A stretch of 64,000 bases of DNA, taken from positions 312,271 to 376,270 of the forward strand of contig NW_006768832.1 of the NCBI RefSeq assembly GCF_000204055.1. Reading direction: 5' to 3'. How positions within the stretch are numbered: position 1 is the first letter of the stretch; every line of letters starts with the position of its first letter. The DNA comes from Melampsora larici-populina 98AG31. Lineage: Eukaryota > Basidiomycota > Pucciniomycetes > Pucciniales > Melampsoraceae. The translations under genes were made by a program, and so were the position numbers. Shown here in pieces: positions 1 through 10,819 of this stretch. The notes beneath the pieces were generated by a model. That model was not told the DNA's origin, searched no databases, and saw nothing but the letters and a program-made list of their open reading frames with translations.

Positions 1-2837
1 TTCATCGTTTATTGGGAGAGTTTCAGCTGACCAATTGTTTGACCAGCCACTGGATCAACCAGGGTTATCCTATCCGTGTCTCTGGTGCCGAGCGGTTGTT
101 CGAATTAGTGCAAGCTCCTGATTCAACCTCAAGACTCACCGAGATGGTCATCGGCATGCTGGTCGATCAGGAGCTGGATGTTGCCGTCGTGATCAGGCCA
201 TCGCGGCCGGTGCCAAACTCCCTCCAACGGAATCCGAATTACGAGTTCAACTTCTTCAGCAACAGAACCAATCTTCTCTAGCGATGTTCGTAGCTGCAGC
301 ACCCACCTTTTCGATTCAAACTTTGAATCAAGCTATAGTTGTGTGGCAAGTAGCTCAAGGTTTGCCATTCAAACGAATCGAGGATCCGTTACTCAAGTCT
401 ATTGTATATTGGCTTCGCCCGAACGCGCGGTTGTTTGGCCGAAAGTGGTCCGGTGAAGAAGCAAAAAGGTTGCATCTTTCACTCCGTGATTTGGTCATTG
501 ACCAAGAGCTCAAAGTAAGTTTTTTAAGTTATTTGTTAAAATTTATCTTGTATTTATTCATTTTTGTTTTTTATTCTTTCAACTCCATTTCGTTTTTGTA
601 GAATTTGAATAGCAAGTTTTGCTTAATTCAAGATGTATGGACGGTATAAGGCAATCTCCACGCTTTTATCGGTGCTTCAGTATCTTATATCAAACAGGAT
701 TAGACTTACGTTGTGCGACATTTAAGCTTGAAGCTTGTCGCTTGGCATCACAAGGGACACTTGCTTGCTGAGCCCTTGGTGACGATCTTAAAAAAAATGA
801 GTTATATAAAAAGATGAGTTTTTTTTTCAAAATCCTTTAATCCTTTGCATATTGGTTTAAGTTCTAACATAATTTTATTTTAATCTCACATGCTGGCAGG
901 TGTTTCTGATTCCGGTAGCAATAACATCACTTTATCCCGTGAACTGCAACATCAGCTCTACAAAGAGGGCTTGAAATCGGGTCATCACTTTGGTTGGAAA
1001 CCAAAGTCGATGTCAATTCGCTGTTTTTGTCACAAGATGGGACTAATTGTGAAAGCTGGAATTGATGCTCTTGGGATGAAACCCAGGCGCATTAGGCACA
1101 GCGCCTTGGGTAGATTTCCACAGGCAGAAGTTTTGGCTGTTATTGAAGAAGATCACAAGTCAGAAGATGAAGATTCTAATCAAGTCGAAGAAGAAGAAGA
1201 TGATTTAGATGAAGACAATTTTGATACCCAAGCCGATGATGACCTTGACAGTAATCACAGCAATGAATCCGATTCTAACTCTGATCAGCAAGACGAGGAT
1301 TTAGAACAAGAAGATGAACCTGAAAACTACCGACGCCGCAAGACTGCCTACCTGCTTGGAGATACTTACATGAAACAGCTCTGCAAAGATGTACGTTTTT
1401 TTATCTCCATAGTTTTATATTTTTGTATCTTTTGCTGATTTTTCCCTTTTTTAATTTGATTCTTTTTGACTTTTAGATGGACACTGTGAACAAAAAGCTC
1501 ACACGGTCAAGCGGACACCGGGCAGACTTTAATCGACGCCGAGCCCGAGCCAATGGCCAACACAAACTCGCAAAGTCCCACCCACTCAAGGCTCTCTTAT
1601 CCGGTCATGGCATTCGGTGGGGTATCCGCGCCGAAATATGGGAGTGAATGTGGGAAGCGCGCGAAGTAAGTCCCCAATTTATCTACAGTTTTGTTGAAAT
1701 CAGTAACCTAATCTAAAAACTCTTACAGTTGATTGATAGAGTTATGAAGGAGGATTTGGCGGTAGTCCACTCGAAGAAGAAGCGTCGTCCAAGAAAAGAT
1801 GGCAAGAAGCATGGATACTTTGAGGAAGTTATCTTCTCGGTTCAGGATTGGCAAGCAATGCGAGACCTCTTGGACATCCTCACGGTAAGTCTTTGTCTTC
1901 TGTTTTCTATATTTATGTTTCCTCATTTGATACTTACGTTTCACGCCTATTACTATAGCCATTCAAGATCCTGACTCGAGAGATGGAAGGCAATCACCCT
2001 AACGGATGTATGGTACTTGTCAAATATGTACAACTCAAGACATCAATGGAGGATAGGTGGAACAAGATGCATGAGAACGATCCACTTCAACCTATGGTGG
2101 ATGTGATGCTTGGGAAGATTCGAATGTATTTAGACGAAGCTCTCAAGTGTGATACACTCATTCTCGCTGCAGCCTTCCACCCTGGCCTTTGTTTGAATTT
2201 TTTTTGCATGCCTTTGGAGAGGCCTCTCGTAGTCATGGACGTGCTGAATCACTTATGGAATCGGTTTTTGAAGCTGAGCGAGATGCGGCGGACCTTCTCA
2301 CTCAACCAGCATCTGTGACAACGTCTCCTACTGGATCCCCTGTCAATTCATCTGGAGCCGACTTCCTTAATTTTTACAACAAGGTAACTACTTCAAGCAA
2401 CCTCAATGAACTTGACCGATACCTCCAAGGTATCGATCCGATGATTTCACCCGATGTAAACAATCCACAGTATGCCTTGGATTGGTGGAAGGTGACTTTT
2501 TTTTTATCTTTGTTATTGTTTTTTTTATGAATTCAACTAATGTGCATTTATTTACAGGCTAACCAAGGTAAATACCCAGTTTTATCCACCTTGGCTCGTA
2601 ACTACCTTGCTACACCAGCGGCTTCTTCTGCTCCCGAACGTTTGTTCTCAGTGGCCGGGCGAGTTTGTGCAGATGACCGAGGTGCATTGAATACCTGAAT
2701 GATAGAAATGCTAGTAAACGGTCAATTGTGGATGCTAGAAGGCATCCCCTTAACTGGGGACTTTGCTGAGGTTGGCAAGATAATTGAATACGCCAAGAAG
2801 GCAATCCAAAAGAAAACCAGAAAAAGCAAGTTTTGAT
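1..2837 (+). pseudogene. decayed hAT-superfamily transposase, multi-exon, 5' end outside window
   Basis: The C-terminal hAT dimerisation region is clear at about 2562-2695: an exon ending in LDWWK is followed, across an intron, by YPVLSTLARNYL and then a SAPERLFSVAG-type motif. Upstream exons encode other hAT-like pieces: DPLLKSIVYWLRPNARL (about 390-440), KFCLIQDVWT (about 615-645), SGSNN followed by IRCFCHKMGLIVKAG (about 910-1060), and an acidic stretch at 1140-1320. Introns of GT-AG type occur near 512-601, 1391-1476, 1665-1728, 1886-1958 and 2490-2558. The gene is dead: in-frame stops are TAA 647-649, TAG 701-703, TGA 1645-1647 and TGA 2696-2698, and one T is missing from the T-run at 2198-2205, shifting frame. 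The DDE residues were not all assigned. No TIR was identified, because the 5' end lies before the window. Confidence 0.8.
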
Positions 2838-3899
2838 TACCGTATTAACTCTTCTTCTTTTTATTATCTTTTTTTTGGGTGTAACTGGTTTACATTTCTT
2901 CTTTTTTCAATTTCTCTTATCTTCTCTGCTATACACTTGTTTACAACGAGTTTTTTAAATTTTCTTTACACTCATTAAGACCTTTTTTGTCAGTTTACAT
3001 TTTTTTACTCTTCTTTTGAAATGCAATGTTTGCTTTTTTTGCCTATAACACAGCAAAATGTTTTGCCTTTAACGCAGCAAAGCGCTGCGGGACAAAAGTA
3101 CGCTTTTGGCTACTTTTTTTCAGAAATGGGCTTTTCCCGCTTGCGCTAAAGCTGCCAAGCTTTGCCCGCTTTCTTTTCCGCTGCGCTGTCTAAATGGCGG
3201 TTTTCAGCGCTACGTAGCGCTGCAAGCCAGAGTTGATTTAGGTCCAGACTGGTGAAAAAACTTAATTCAAGATTCCTTACTGTACTGTACAAGTAGACAC
3301 AGAAAGTATGCAACACCCTTGGGGCCAAAATATTATCATAGCATATGAATTGTGAGCCAGTCTGGCCCCGGGATGACATATCTTTGAAATAAAAATTGTT
3401 TTTTTTGAAAATTCACTCTGCTAACCCATATTTTGCCCCCAGAATAGGATTTATGGGTTATCAGAGAGATCCCAATAAGACATACTCCATCAAAACCCAT
3501 ATGTGTTGAAGTCCATAAAACGGTATGTGTTTTTGGAGAGACAACTGTATTTTGAAAATACAACACCACACAGAAAGACACTGTTGTGAGGCATTGCGTT
3601 GCCTACCCAGTGTTGGTTGTCTCAAATATCTCTCAACCAATACATGATGTCCCACTTTTCACAAACCACCCTATTACCTTTTAGTTTGTTCAGGCCGGCC
3701 CATAGTGTAAACTGATGAGAATCAGATTTCCAATCAGAACAAATATCCCAGCCAAACAGTTCAAAGGGAACACAGGTGTATAGTGAGGTACCTGAGATGA
3801 GATAGTGTTGCATATAAGATAGATACAAAGTCTGCAATGTTATTTTGAGACCAATCTTTTTGACATGTTAATATGGCATATCTCAATGATAAGTACATG
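2838..3899. other. gene-free, T-rich spacer
   Basis: No convincing reading frame. It opens with T-rich sequence (2840-3030), perhaps the 3' untranslated part of the hAT element. Around 3060-3230 it is dense in AGCGCT-type palindromes, including a perfect 18-bp one at 3205-3222. The rest (3240-3899) shows nothing recognisable. Confidence 0.6.
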
Positions 3900-4247
3900 C
3901 ACAGTGTCATTTAACTAGTCACTGGCAGGCCAGTGAGTTCCATTCACCTCAATCCAATCTCAATTAAATGTCAGTTCAATATCAGTTTGACCTCCAATTA
4001 TGTTTGAGTGGGGGATATGCATGGGCTGCATAATCACTCAAACCTTCCAGACATTCTGACACCTTCATGTGTGGACATGCAACCAAACTTTATTCCAGTT
4101 CATTCTGGAAGGTTGGTGGTCTGCTACTCTAAGGCAAACATTGAGATTGGATTGATATTGAACTGACATGGATTTGATATTGAATTGATATTGGATTGAG
4201 GTAGACGTACTCACTGGCCTGCCAGTGAGTAGTAAAATGACACTGTG
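3900..4247. mobile_element. MITE with about 38-bp TIRs
   Basis: The left end reads CACAGTGTCATTTAACTA, and the reverse complement of the right end reads CACAGTGTCATTTTACTA. The inverted match runs about 38 bp with roughly three mismatches and includes a CACTGGCAGGCCAGTG palindrome near each end. Internal arms also match imperfectly (GATTGGATTGATATTGAA and its complement). Possible 3-bp target duplication: ATG on both sides. It has no coding capacity. The superfamily is not certain; a 3-bp duplication and a CAC start would suit CACTA-like or PIF/Harbinger-like ancestry. Confidence 0.75.
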
Positions 4248-4977
4248 ATGTCAGAGAACCGTGCAATGATGCCAATGCAGCCACAATACTGTGGTGAGGG
4301 TAGTGACTCTTCTGGAGGAGGTTACTCTCACTAAATGTGGTACTGGGACTAGGTATGTGATGAACTATAAAGGTTATTCTTATATCTCAGAATAGAACTT
4401 GTTACAAGAATAGGTGGAGGATGAGAAGTGACCGAGATAAGCATGAGAGGGATGGATAGTAATTAAACAACTAAGAGTCTGCTGGGACAAATCCTGGCAG
4501 ACTACAGTTAGTTGACTCTTAAAAAAGAGGTTTAAGTTGTAAATGAATACAATAGTGAGAACTGGATCCCAAGATTCTCCAATATCCTTCTATGTAACTG
4601 GATAAAGAGTGTTTATAAAGATCACTATCTTTGTTATCTCTTAGAGGTCACCAACCTGATGGTTATTAACTTGGAGGTCACCAACCTATTGGTTATTAAC
4701 TTGGAGGTCACCAACCTAGTATATAGACTACTTAGGGGAAGTAGAGGATCCAGAAGTGAAGAATATAACTTACTAGGATCTAGTCAGGAAGCATCAAGGT
4801 AAATAGAATGAATCACTAGTATTACTATTTGTAATACTCTTGATTGTTATTCTAATTGAACTCTTGATGGTTCTTTAGAAAGTGGTATGTATAAACTTGG
4901 TTTTTCCTTTGGGGATGAAGCAGGTTCTGGTTTATATATTCTAGCTTTTAAACCTAGTATTGTGATATACACAATGT
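4248..4977. other. gene-free spacer with a small tandem repeat
   Basis: No supported gene. Contains a 30-bp direct repeat at 4641-4718, described separately. Otherwise AT-rich and unremarkable. Confidence 0.6.
4641..4718. repeat. 30-bp tandem repeat, about 2.6 copies
   Basis: Three starts at 4641, 4671 and 4701 of a unit beginning TTGGAGGTCACCAACCT and followed by TGGTTATTAAC. The third copy is truncated. No function can be inferred. Confidence 0.9.
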
Positions 4978-4985
4978 TTACAATA

Positions 4986-6366
4986 GGATCCCACTATTTA
5001 GCGCCCCCTTGGATGATATCCGGCGCCCCCCGGGTTTTGACAAATACCCGCGCGGCCCGTTGACACTCAAAAATTTACAGCCAATGTTTTGCAGAGTTGG
5101 ACCTCAAGGGCTCCTTGAGGGCTCCTTAAGAGGGCACAACCTTGCAAATGAGCCCTCATTGGATTGTCAATCATCTTATTTAGTGCCCTTCCACCCTTGA
5201 TGGGGCTACAAACTTCATTGAAGTAAACAAAAGGGCACCTGATTTCTTTTGTGCCCGGACTGGCCCCTCACATGCACGGACATTGGCCCTTCAAGCCAGG
5301 AAAGCATCCCCATACACAGCATTACATATAGGAGGGATCTCCCCTCTCTCTCGAACTTTCTCCCCTTCTCCAATTTTCCCTCTTTCCTTTTCACCTTTGC
5401 ACTGATCGCTTATCCAACTTCAAACAACAAACAATCACACCCCCAAATCACACGCTACATAACTCCGCTATACAACCCTACACACTTCCAAGGAATTCAC
5501 TCAAATACAGATCTCAAGCTCTTGACTTTAAAACTTGATATACATACAGTATCAGTTTCTTCTCCCTCTGTTGAAGTAAAACCTCAAAAGAAATCGGGAT
5601 TTAAACCGATTGCATCATCATCATCAATACTTCAAATCTCAATCCTACTTCTGCATCATTTTCAACACCAGCACCAACATTTGTGGATAGTTCAACTAAA
5701 TCTACAAGTTTTCAATCCACAATTGAAGTCAAAAATCCTGAAATCAAATCAACAATGATCAAAACCGAACCAAATACAGTATCTCAATTTGCTCAGATTA
5801 CATCCAGATTGGCTGCTAAGAGATTGGAAAATGGAAATGGAAAGAGTTGATTGGACATAATAAAGAAAAAAGAAGACTCTTGTAATGAATGAGCAGGGAT
5901 GTTAGAAGATGGAACGATTTAAAAGATTGATTACTTGAATTCTTTTGATGCATTTGTATGTTAGGTTTATCAAATTGAAGTAATTGTGTATGATGTTATA
6001 AGTTGTTGGATATGGATATACAATAGGTTGATTGAAGAAATTATCATTATAAATGAATGGTTTTGTAATCCTTTAATCCATGTTCATCATCACCCCGAGT
6101 GAGATTACACAAAGATCTTTCAAGTTAAAATGGCTCACTTTTGATCTTACTTACTGCTGACAGTGCCATAAAGGTTAAATGCGTGTCACTTACATGTCAG
6201 AGGAAATATGAACAAGCAAGGTAATCAAGGATAAATGGGGGACATGAATATATAACGTGTGGGAGCCCCTTCAGTTTAAAAAGGGGCTCCTGAATTGTTT
6301 GTAGCCTGGGTCCGACCCGAGAGGGGGCGCCGGATACTGCTCCAAGGGCGCTAAATAGTGGGATCC
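4986..6366. mobile_element. non-autonomous TIR DNA transposon with 8-bp TSD
   Basis: Both ends start GGATCCCACTATTTAGC when read inward, and TIR similarity continues for about 45-50 bp through a TATCCGGCGCCCCC segment. The element is bounded by an exact 8-bp duplication, TTACAATA (4978-4985 and 6367-6374). An 8-bp duplication fits the hAT, P or Merlin superfamilies; the TIR does not resemble the P-like element at 35326-54906. No transposase is encoded. The interior has a TATA-like stretch near 5327, a pyrimidine-rich leader (5338-5400) and a broken coding fragment, so it may have captured part of a host transcription unit. Confidence 0.85.
5310..5850 (+). pseudogene. possible captured host gene fragment inside the TIR element
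   Basis: A TATA-like sequence and CT-rich leader precede an open frame that passes through VEVKPQKKSGFKPIASSS (about 5568-5625). The frame then continues sensibly only after a shift, in another frame, through SFSTPAPTFVDSS, an EVKNPEIKST segment and QFAQITSRLAAKRLENGNGK to a stop near 5850. The residues are Ser/Thr/Pro-rich, then basic, and match no family I recognise. The shift could be a mutation or an undetected intron. A captured gene end is an inference from promoter-like and coding-like texture inside a transposon. Confidence 0.35.
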
Positions 6367-6687
6367 TTACAATATTAGGTTTGTATTTAATATTTTAATG
6401 TTTTTATGATTACGTACACTTAATGTTATGTTATGTAATCATTAAGTGTTTCATATAAGATAAGCCTGTTTTAACTCTTGATACTGAGTTATGAGATGTT
6501 ACTAGTGTTTTTGTATGTAATTTTGAATGTTACATGTTATTTCTTGGGTATATGCATATGTAACTAGAGGTCATATATGTTTTTCTTACATGTTACATAT
6601 AAATTATAGGCTGTATGTACATGTAATTATATTTCTAGGTGATGGTTATATATCATAGGTTAGCATTTGGGTAGTTGTGTATGTACT

Positions 6688-8339
6688 CAGGGCTGACAAC
6701 TGTACTGGTATCGATACAGTACAGTATAGTACCTATAAAAGCGGGTACAGTACCTAGCAGTACAGTACATAGGAACACACTATTGTACTGAAGGTGCCAA
6801 AACCCAATTTTTTTTAGGTACTGTACTCAGTATAGTACCGGTGCCTGCAATCCAATACCAGTATCGGGTCCAATAGTATTGTGATTACAGGCACTATACC
6901 AATACAGTATTGGGCTTTAGGCTGCCATTCCCAATTCCCATCTGGCATAAGTCACCACGCCCTTTTCCCAGCAACACCCTTCACCCACCCCTTCTCCCAG
7001 CATACATGAATGACCACACCCTTCTTCCAGCACAACGGATTCCCAAAACCAATCACCTATCACGCCATGGTGACACCAGATTGGTAAGCCAGACCAGTTT
7101 CTTCATTAATTCACCTCTTTTTGAAACCATCCCACCTCTTTTTGATACCATTCCATCTCTTTTCAATCAATCTGACCCACTTTGTACCATTCTATCTGAA
7201 TAATACCCCTTTGTACCATTCTATCCTACCCCTTCGTACCTTGCCTCAGCCTCACAGACCCGAATCATGTTAAATTCTCTAGTTGCCCTGCTTGCAAAGG
7301 ATCTCATCAACTCAGCTTACTTGGACAAGAAGACCGAATTGGAGATTGATGGACCTTATGAACCAACCACTGCCAACTCTAGTTGTGTCAATGGTAAGAG
7401 TCTTGGAACTGCTGAAGAAGACAAGGAGTTTTGTCAACATAAAGCTAAGAACCAAAGAAACACGGCAAACGAGCTCCGCTCGTACTTGGAGATGGCAGAA
7501 GATCCTGCTCCTGAGGTTGGAGAAAACCCTCATCTTGCTTTGGAGTGGTGGAAGGTGAGTATTCAAATCTTGTCTGGTAATATAGTTCAATCTTTAACAG
7601 TCTCTCGTGTATTGTTTTTAGTTAAACAAAGGTAAATATCCTATCTTGAGCTGTCTTGCTCACGACTATTTGGCCATCAGTGGCACTCCATCCACTTGTG
7701 AGAGGGGGTTCTCATGTGCGGCAGACATTTGCACACAAGATAGAAGCTCCCTCAAGCCAAGGCGCATTGAAAGACTTGTTTGTGGCCGCATGTGGTCTGT
7801 CAAAAATGTTAAAATGAAGGGTAGATTTGTCAAAGCGGGGCTGATCATGGATCAGTGTATGAGCAATGATGCAGCTGCTCGTGTGAGGGGGAGATGATTA
7901 TTGGATGGTTTTCTTTTTTTCTTTTAGTTCTTGATTTCAACTATTTAATTTTGATTAACTATCTTTAATTACATTGTTATTTCTTGCTGGTCTCATTCTG
8001 GTCTTGTTATCTTTCCTTTGTGTTTCTTGAAATAAAGCGTTTGTGTTTCCTACTTTTCTAGGTACTGACAGAGGATACTTCTTGGTATCTAGCCCAGGTC
8101 CAGTACAGACTGCAGTACAGTACCTAGAGGTTTTCACAAGATACCAGTATAGGAAAGTATTGAGTGTATCTCCATCCTACTGTACTGGGCTAAAGCCATA
8201 AGCTGTACTTCTTTTTAGGTGCTGTACTGAGTACCGTATCCAATCTGAGGTACTGTACTGAGTACCTGATTTCTGGGTATTGTAATTGCAGGTACTGTAC
8301 TAGTATCATCAATACAATACCAGTATAGTATCGTGGCTG
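6688..8339 (+). mobile_element. hAT-like deletion derivative flanked by GTACTGTAC arrays
   Basis: Both ends begin CAG when read inward, then reach a TACTGGTAT motif at a similar distance. About 200 bp inside each end is crowded with AGTACAGTAC/GTACTGTACT words in both orientations, as expected for subterminal transposase-binding sites. The central transcription unit encodes only a hAT C-terminal region. The exact ends and an 8-bp duplication were not demonstrated: the flanks I tried do not match. Confidence 0.55.
7267..7897 (+). CDS. small hAT C-terminal (dimerisation-domain) protein
   Basis: Two exons, 7267-7554 and 7622-7897, joined across a GT-AG intron of 67 nt, give an uninterrupted 187-residue frame. 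Exon 1 is hydrophilic and ends LALEWWK. Exon 2 opens LNKGKYPILSCLAHDYLAI and continues through a TPSTCERGFSCAADICT-type segment, matching the arrangement of hAT dimerisation domains. The intron is at the same place (after WWK) as in the large hAT copy at 1-2837. The catalytic domain and DNA-binding zinc finger are absent. It could be a decayed remnant that happens to stay open, or an expressed truncated protein able to pair with full transposases. Function is inferred only. Confidence 0.65.
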
Positions 8340-9188
8340 CATCATTGATGCAGATTATGGTTTGTGACATACATAGTGTTTTGTGTGAGTTGGTGGTCTT
8401 TATCTTTTCTTCCAGTTACTAGGAATTGTTAACGGTCTGGGTCTTACTGGCATCTCAGCCTAAACATATTGTGTGTGATTTCCTTTATGTGTCCTAGTCT
8501 TAGTGTTGCCTCCCTGTGCCTGAGTTTTTATCATTGAGTGATGTTTCCTGGTTGATATATCCTACTTGTTTCACATTCTTCATTCAACTTGTTAATTTTG
8601 AATTCAGCTTGATCTTACAGCTCTTTGAAAGCCATTGTCAAACACATCAAGATCAACTAGTATTAACAGACTATTCCACAAGCAAACCTATGTTATCATC
8701 TCTCGAAATTTAATTCACAATACAATCCATATTTCTCAGCATTCTCACATTAATACACGTGGCCCACTTCATCCATCAAAATAGCACCCTCTTTAATCAT
8801 TGGGTATAACTCTCTCAATGATGCTACAATAGATGGGATGGCCGGGGATTGATTTTTATGAGCTTACACTCTTGTTCATTCAGATATGGCAGTGCTGTTA
8901 CCTTGTGCCCTACATATAACAGTCATTGCTTTTCAAGACACTCTTTATTGGACCCTTTGTCATATTGCTTGTTTTTATTCACTGCTTCAATACACAGCTT
9001 TTCTACTATGCAACACCTCAAAAGCTCTTATCACTATTGCTATGCAAACGCATTCATCGTGCCGCCTCACCTTTCTATCATTCTGTAAGACTCTGCCCTT
9101 TAGATCTCACATGACCAAATTAATGCTTTTATTGTTAGCATGCTTGCTATCCTTTCTTTTCAAGGTGCCCTTTATTGTCTTGTACCTT
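8340..9188. other. gene-free spacer
   Basis: Several overlapping short frames exist around 8516-9209, but they are cysteine/leucine-rich, lack recognisable motifs and compete in three frames. I see no supported feature. Confidence 0.55.
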
Positions 9189-9193
9189 TGTTG

Positions 9194-9358
9194 TGTAAGG
9201 ACTCGATAGGATGATGAGAGATGAGAGAAGACTAATGAGGTCCTTCTAGTACTAAGTAGATTGCAACGTGAGGACTATAGTCTGTGCTCGACAGCGTACA
9301 AGATATGAGAGCAAACATGTATAAGCATATGTAGAGTAGCCTTATACGGCTCATAACA
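9194..9358 (-). repeat. 3' LTR of gypsy-1
   Basis: 165 bp, TG...CA, identical to the copy at 22383-22547 except one CpG transition in the CTCGACAG stretch. Confidence 0.97.
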
Positions 9359-9452
9359 CCACTCCCCCTTTTATGACTCAACCCCCTCTTGACGGGCTAG
9401 CATCTTTCCACGGGTTAGCATTAAAAACCCAGTGGGAAAAAAGCTTTAACCC

Positions 9453-10472
9453 TCATGACTTTCTCCGTACCCTACGGTATCGAGTTTCTGCTTGAGGATA
9501 TTTGAGATTGAATTCATTAACAAGTTCTTGCGCATTACTCATTGAAGCTTCTGGTTCCCACGAATCATGGTTAGCATCATATCCTTTCCAACTTATCAAG
9601 TATTCAATTTTTCCTCGTTTGATTCTTTTGTCTAGAACTTCGGCTATTTCGTATTCTTCATTATCTTCAATTATAACTGGTTCAGGTGGTGATTGATCTT
9701 GATTCTTTATCTTGCTGGCTTCAAATCTTCTTAAAAGTCCTACATGAAACACTGGGTGAATTTTCTCCATTGATTTCGGTAGTTCTATTTTATGGGCATT
9801 AGCAGACATGCGCTTCAGTATAGTGTAAGGGCCAAGCCAGCGATGTGAAAACTTAGCGGTTGGTCTTGTTGTGCTTATGTTTTTGTTATTTAACCATACT
9901 TTCATCCCTTCCTTCCAATTAGGCGTAGCTTGTACCTTCTTGTCATGTTGATTTATCATTGCTTCTTGCGTTAACATTAATGCATCTTTGAGTTCCTTTT
10001 GGATGTTGGTAATTTGATCCATTCGTGCTTCTACCGAAGGGAGACACTGATCTCCAGTAGGTATGTCCGTAAAACTTACATTAAACCCGTAATTGGCCTT
10101 GAATGGTGACATTCCAATGGAGACGTGGTCGTTGTTATTGTAGGAAAATTCAGCCATCGGTAGAAGGGTGCACCAATCATCCTGTTTGTAGCTTGTGAAG
10201 TGTCGGATGTACTGCTCGACTGCTTTGTTTGTTATTTCAGATTGGCCGTCTGTCTGCGGATGGTAAGCTGTTGAAGACTGTGTCGTTATTCCCAATCTTT
10301 TGTGCATTTCTTTTGTGAGTTTTGATATAAAGACGTTACCTCTGTCCGACGTGATGGACTGTGGGGTTCCATGAAGTTTCCAGACATGCTTAATCATTAA
10401 GTCAGCTAGTTCTTCCGATGACAGTGTTTTCTTACATGGTATAAAGTGAGCCATCTTCGTAAGGCGGTCAAT
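9453..10472 (-). pseudogene. pol: gypsy-1 integrase C-terminal half with chromodomain
   Basis: This is the downstream part of the gypsy-1 polyprotein, cut off from the rest by the YR element. From the junction it reads IDRLTKMAHFIPCKK, then the integrase core segments TSDRGNVF and STAYHPQTDGQSE (second Asp and the Glu region), a GPY/F-like region (RWLGPYTILKR, HPVFHVGLLRRF), and a terminal chromodomain (EYEIAEVLDKRI ... YLISWKGYDANHDSWEPE). Chromodomains are known to guide chromovirus integration to marked chromatin. No internal stop is seen in this part. Confidence 0.93.
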
Positions 10473-10819
10473 AGCTAGCTTACCCAAAGCCTGCAACGGT
10501 AAGCTAGAGTCCATTACGTAACGTAAAGAGACGGGCCATAGGGCGCGGGGCAGCCCCGAGAACCGGGACTGGTTTGAGGCGTGGAGAGATCCACGGAAAA
10601 GAGGAAAGGTGAAAAATTTTCCTCCTCTTTTACAGTTCACCCGATTCTCTCACGCCTGCTTATCTCCCTGCGCCAATTGGCCCCCTATTTCTGCTTATTC
10701 CTATCTATCTATTCATAGGAATTATTTTCGAACTTTCTCTATCTTAAAATAAATCTTTACTCTTATAAAATCCCCCTCTCCAAAGCCTCCCCTCTTTATC
10801 CATCCGATATTTACAGAGA

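Noticed and set aside
5009..5758. Frames of 63 and 169 residues read straight through the TIR element
   Set aside because: The first covers the TIR itself; in the second, the start is low-complexity and coding texture switches frame near 5625, so neither is a protein as it stands.
8849..9209. Three overlapping hydrophobic frames on the plus strand
   Set aside because: They compete in different frames, are Cys/Leu/Ser-rich and have no recognisable domain or splice support.
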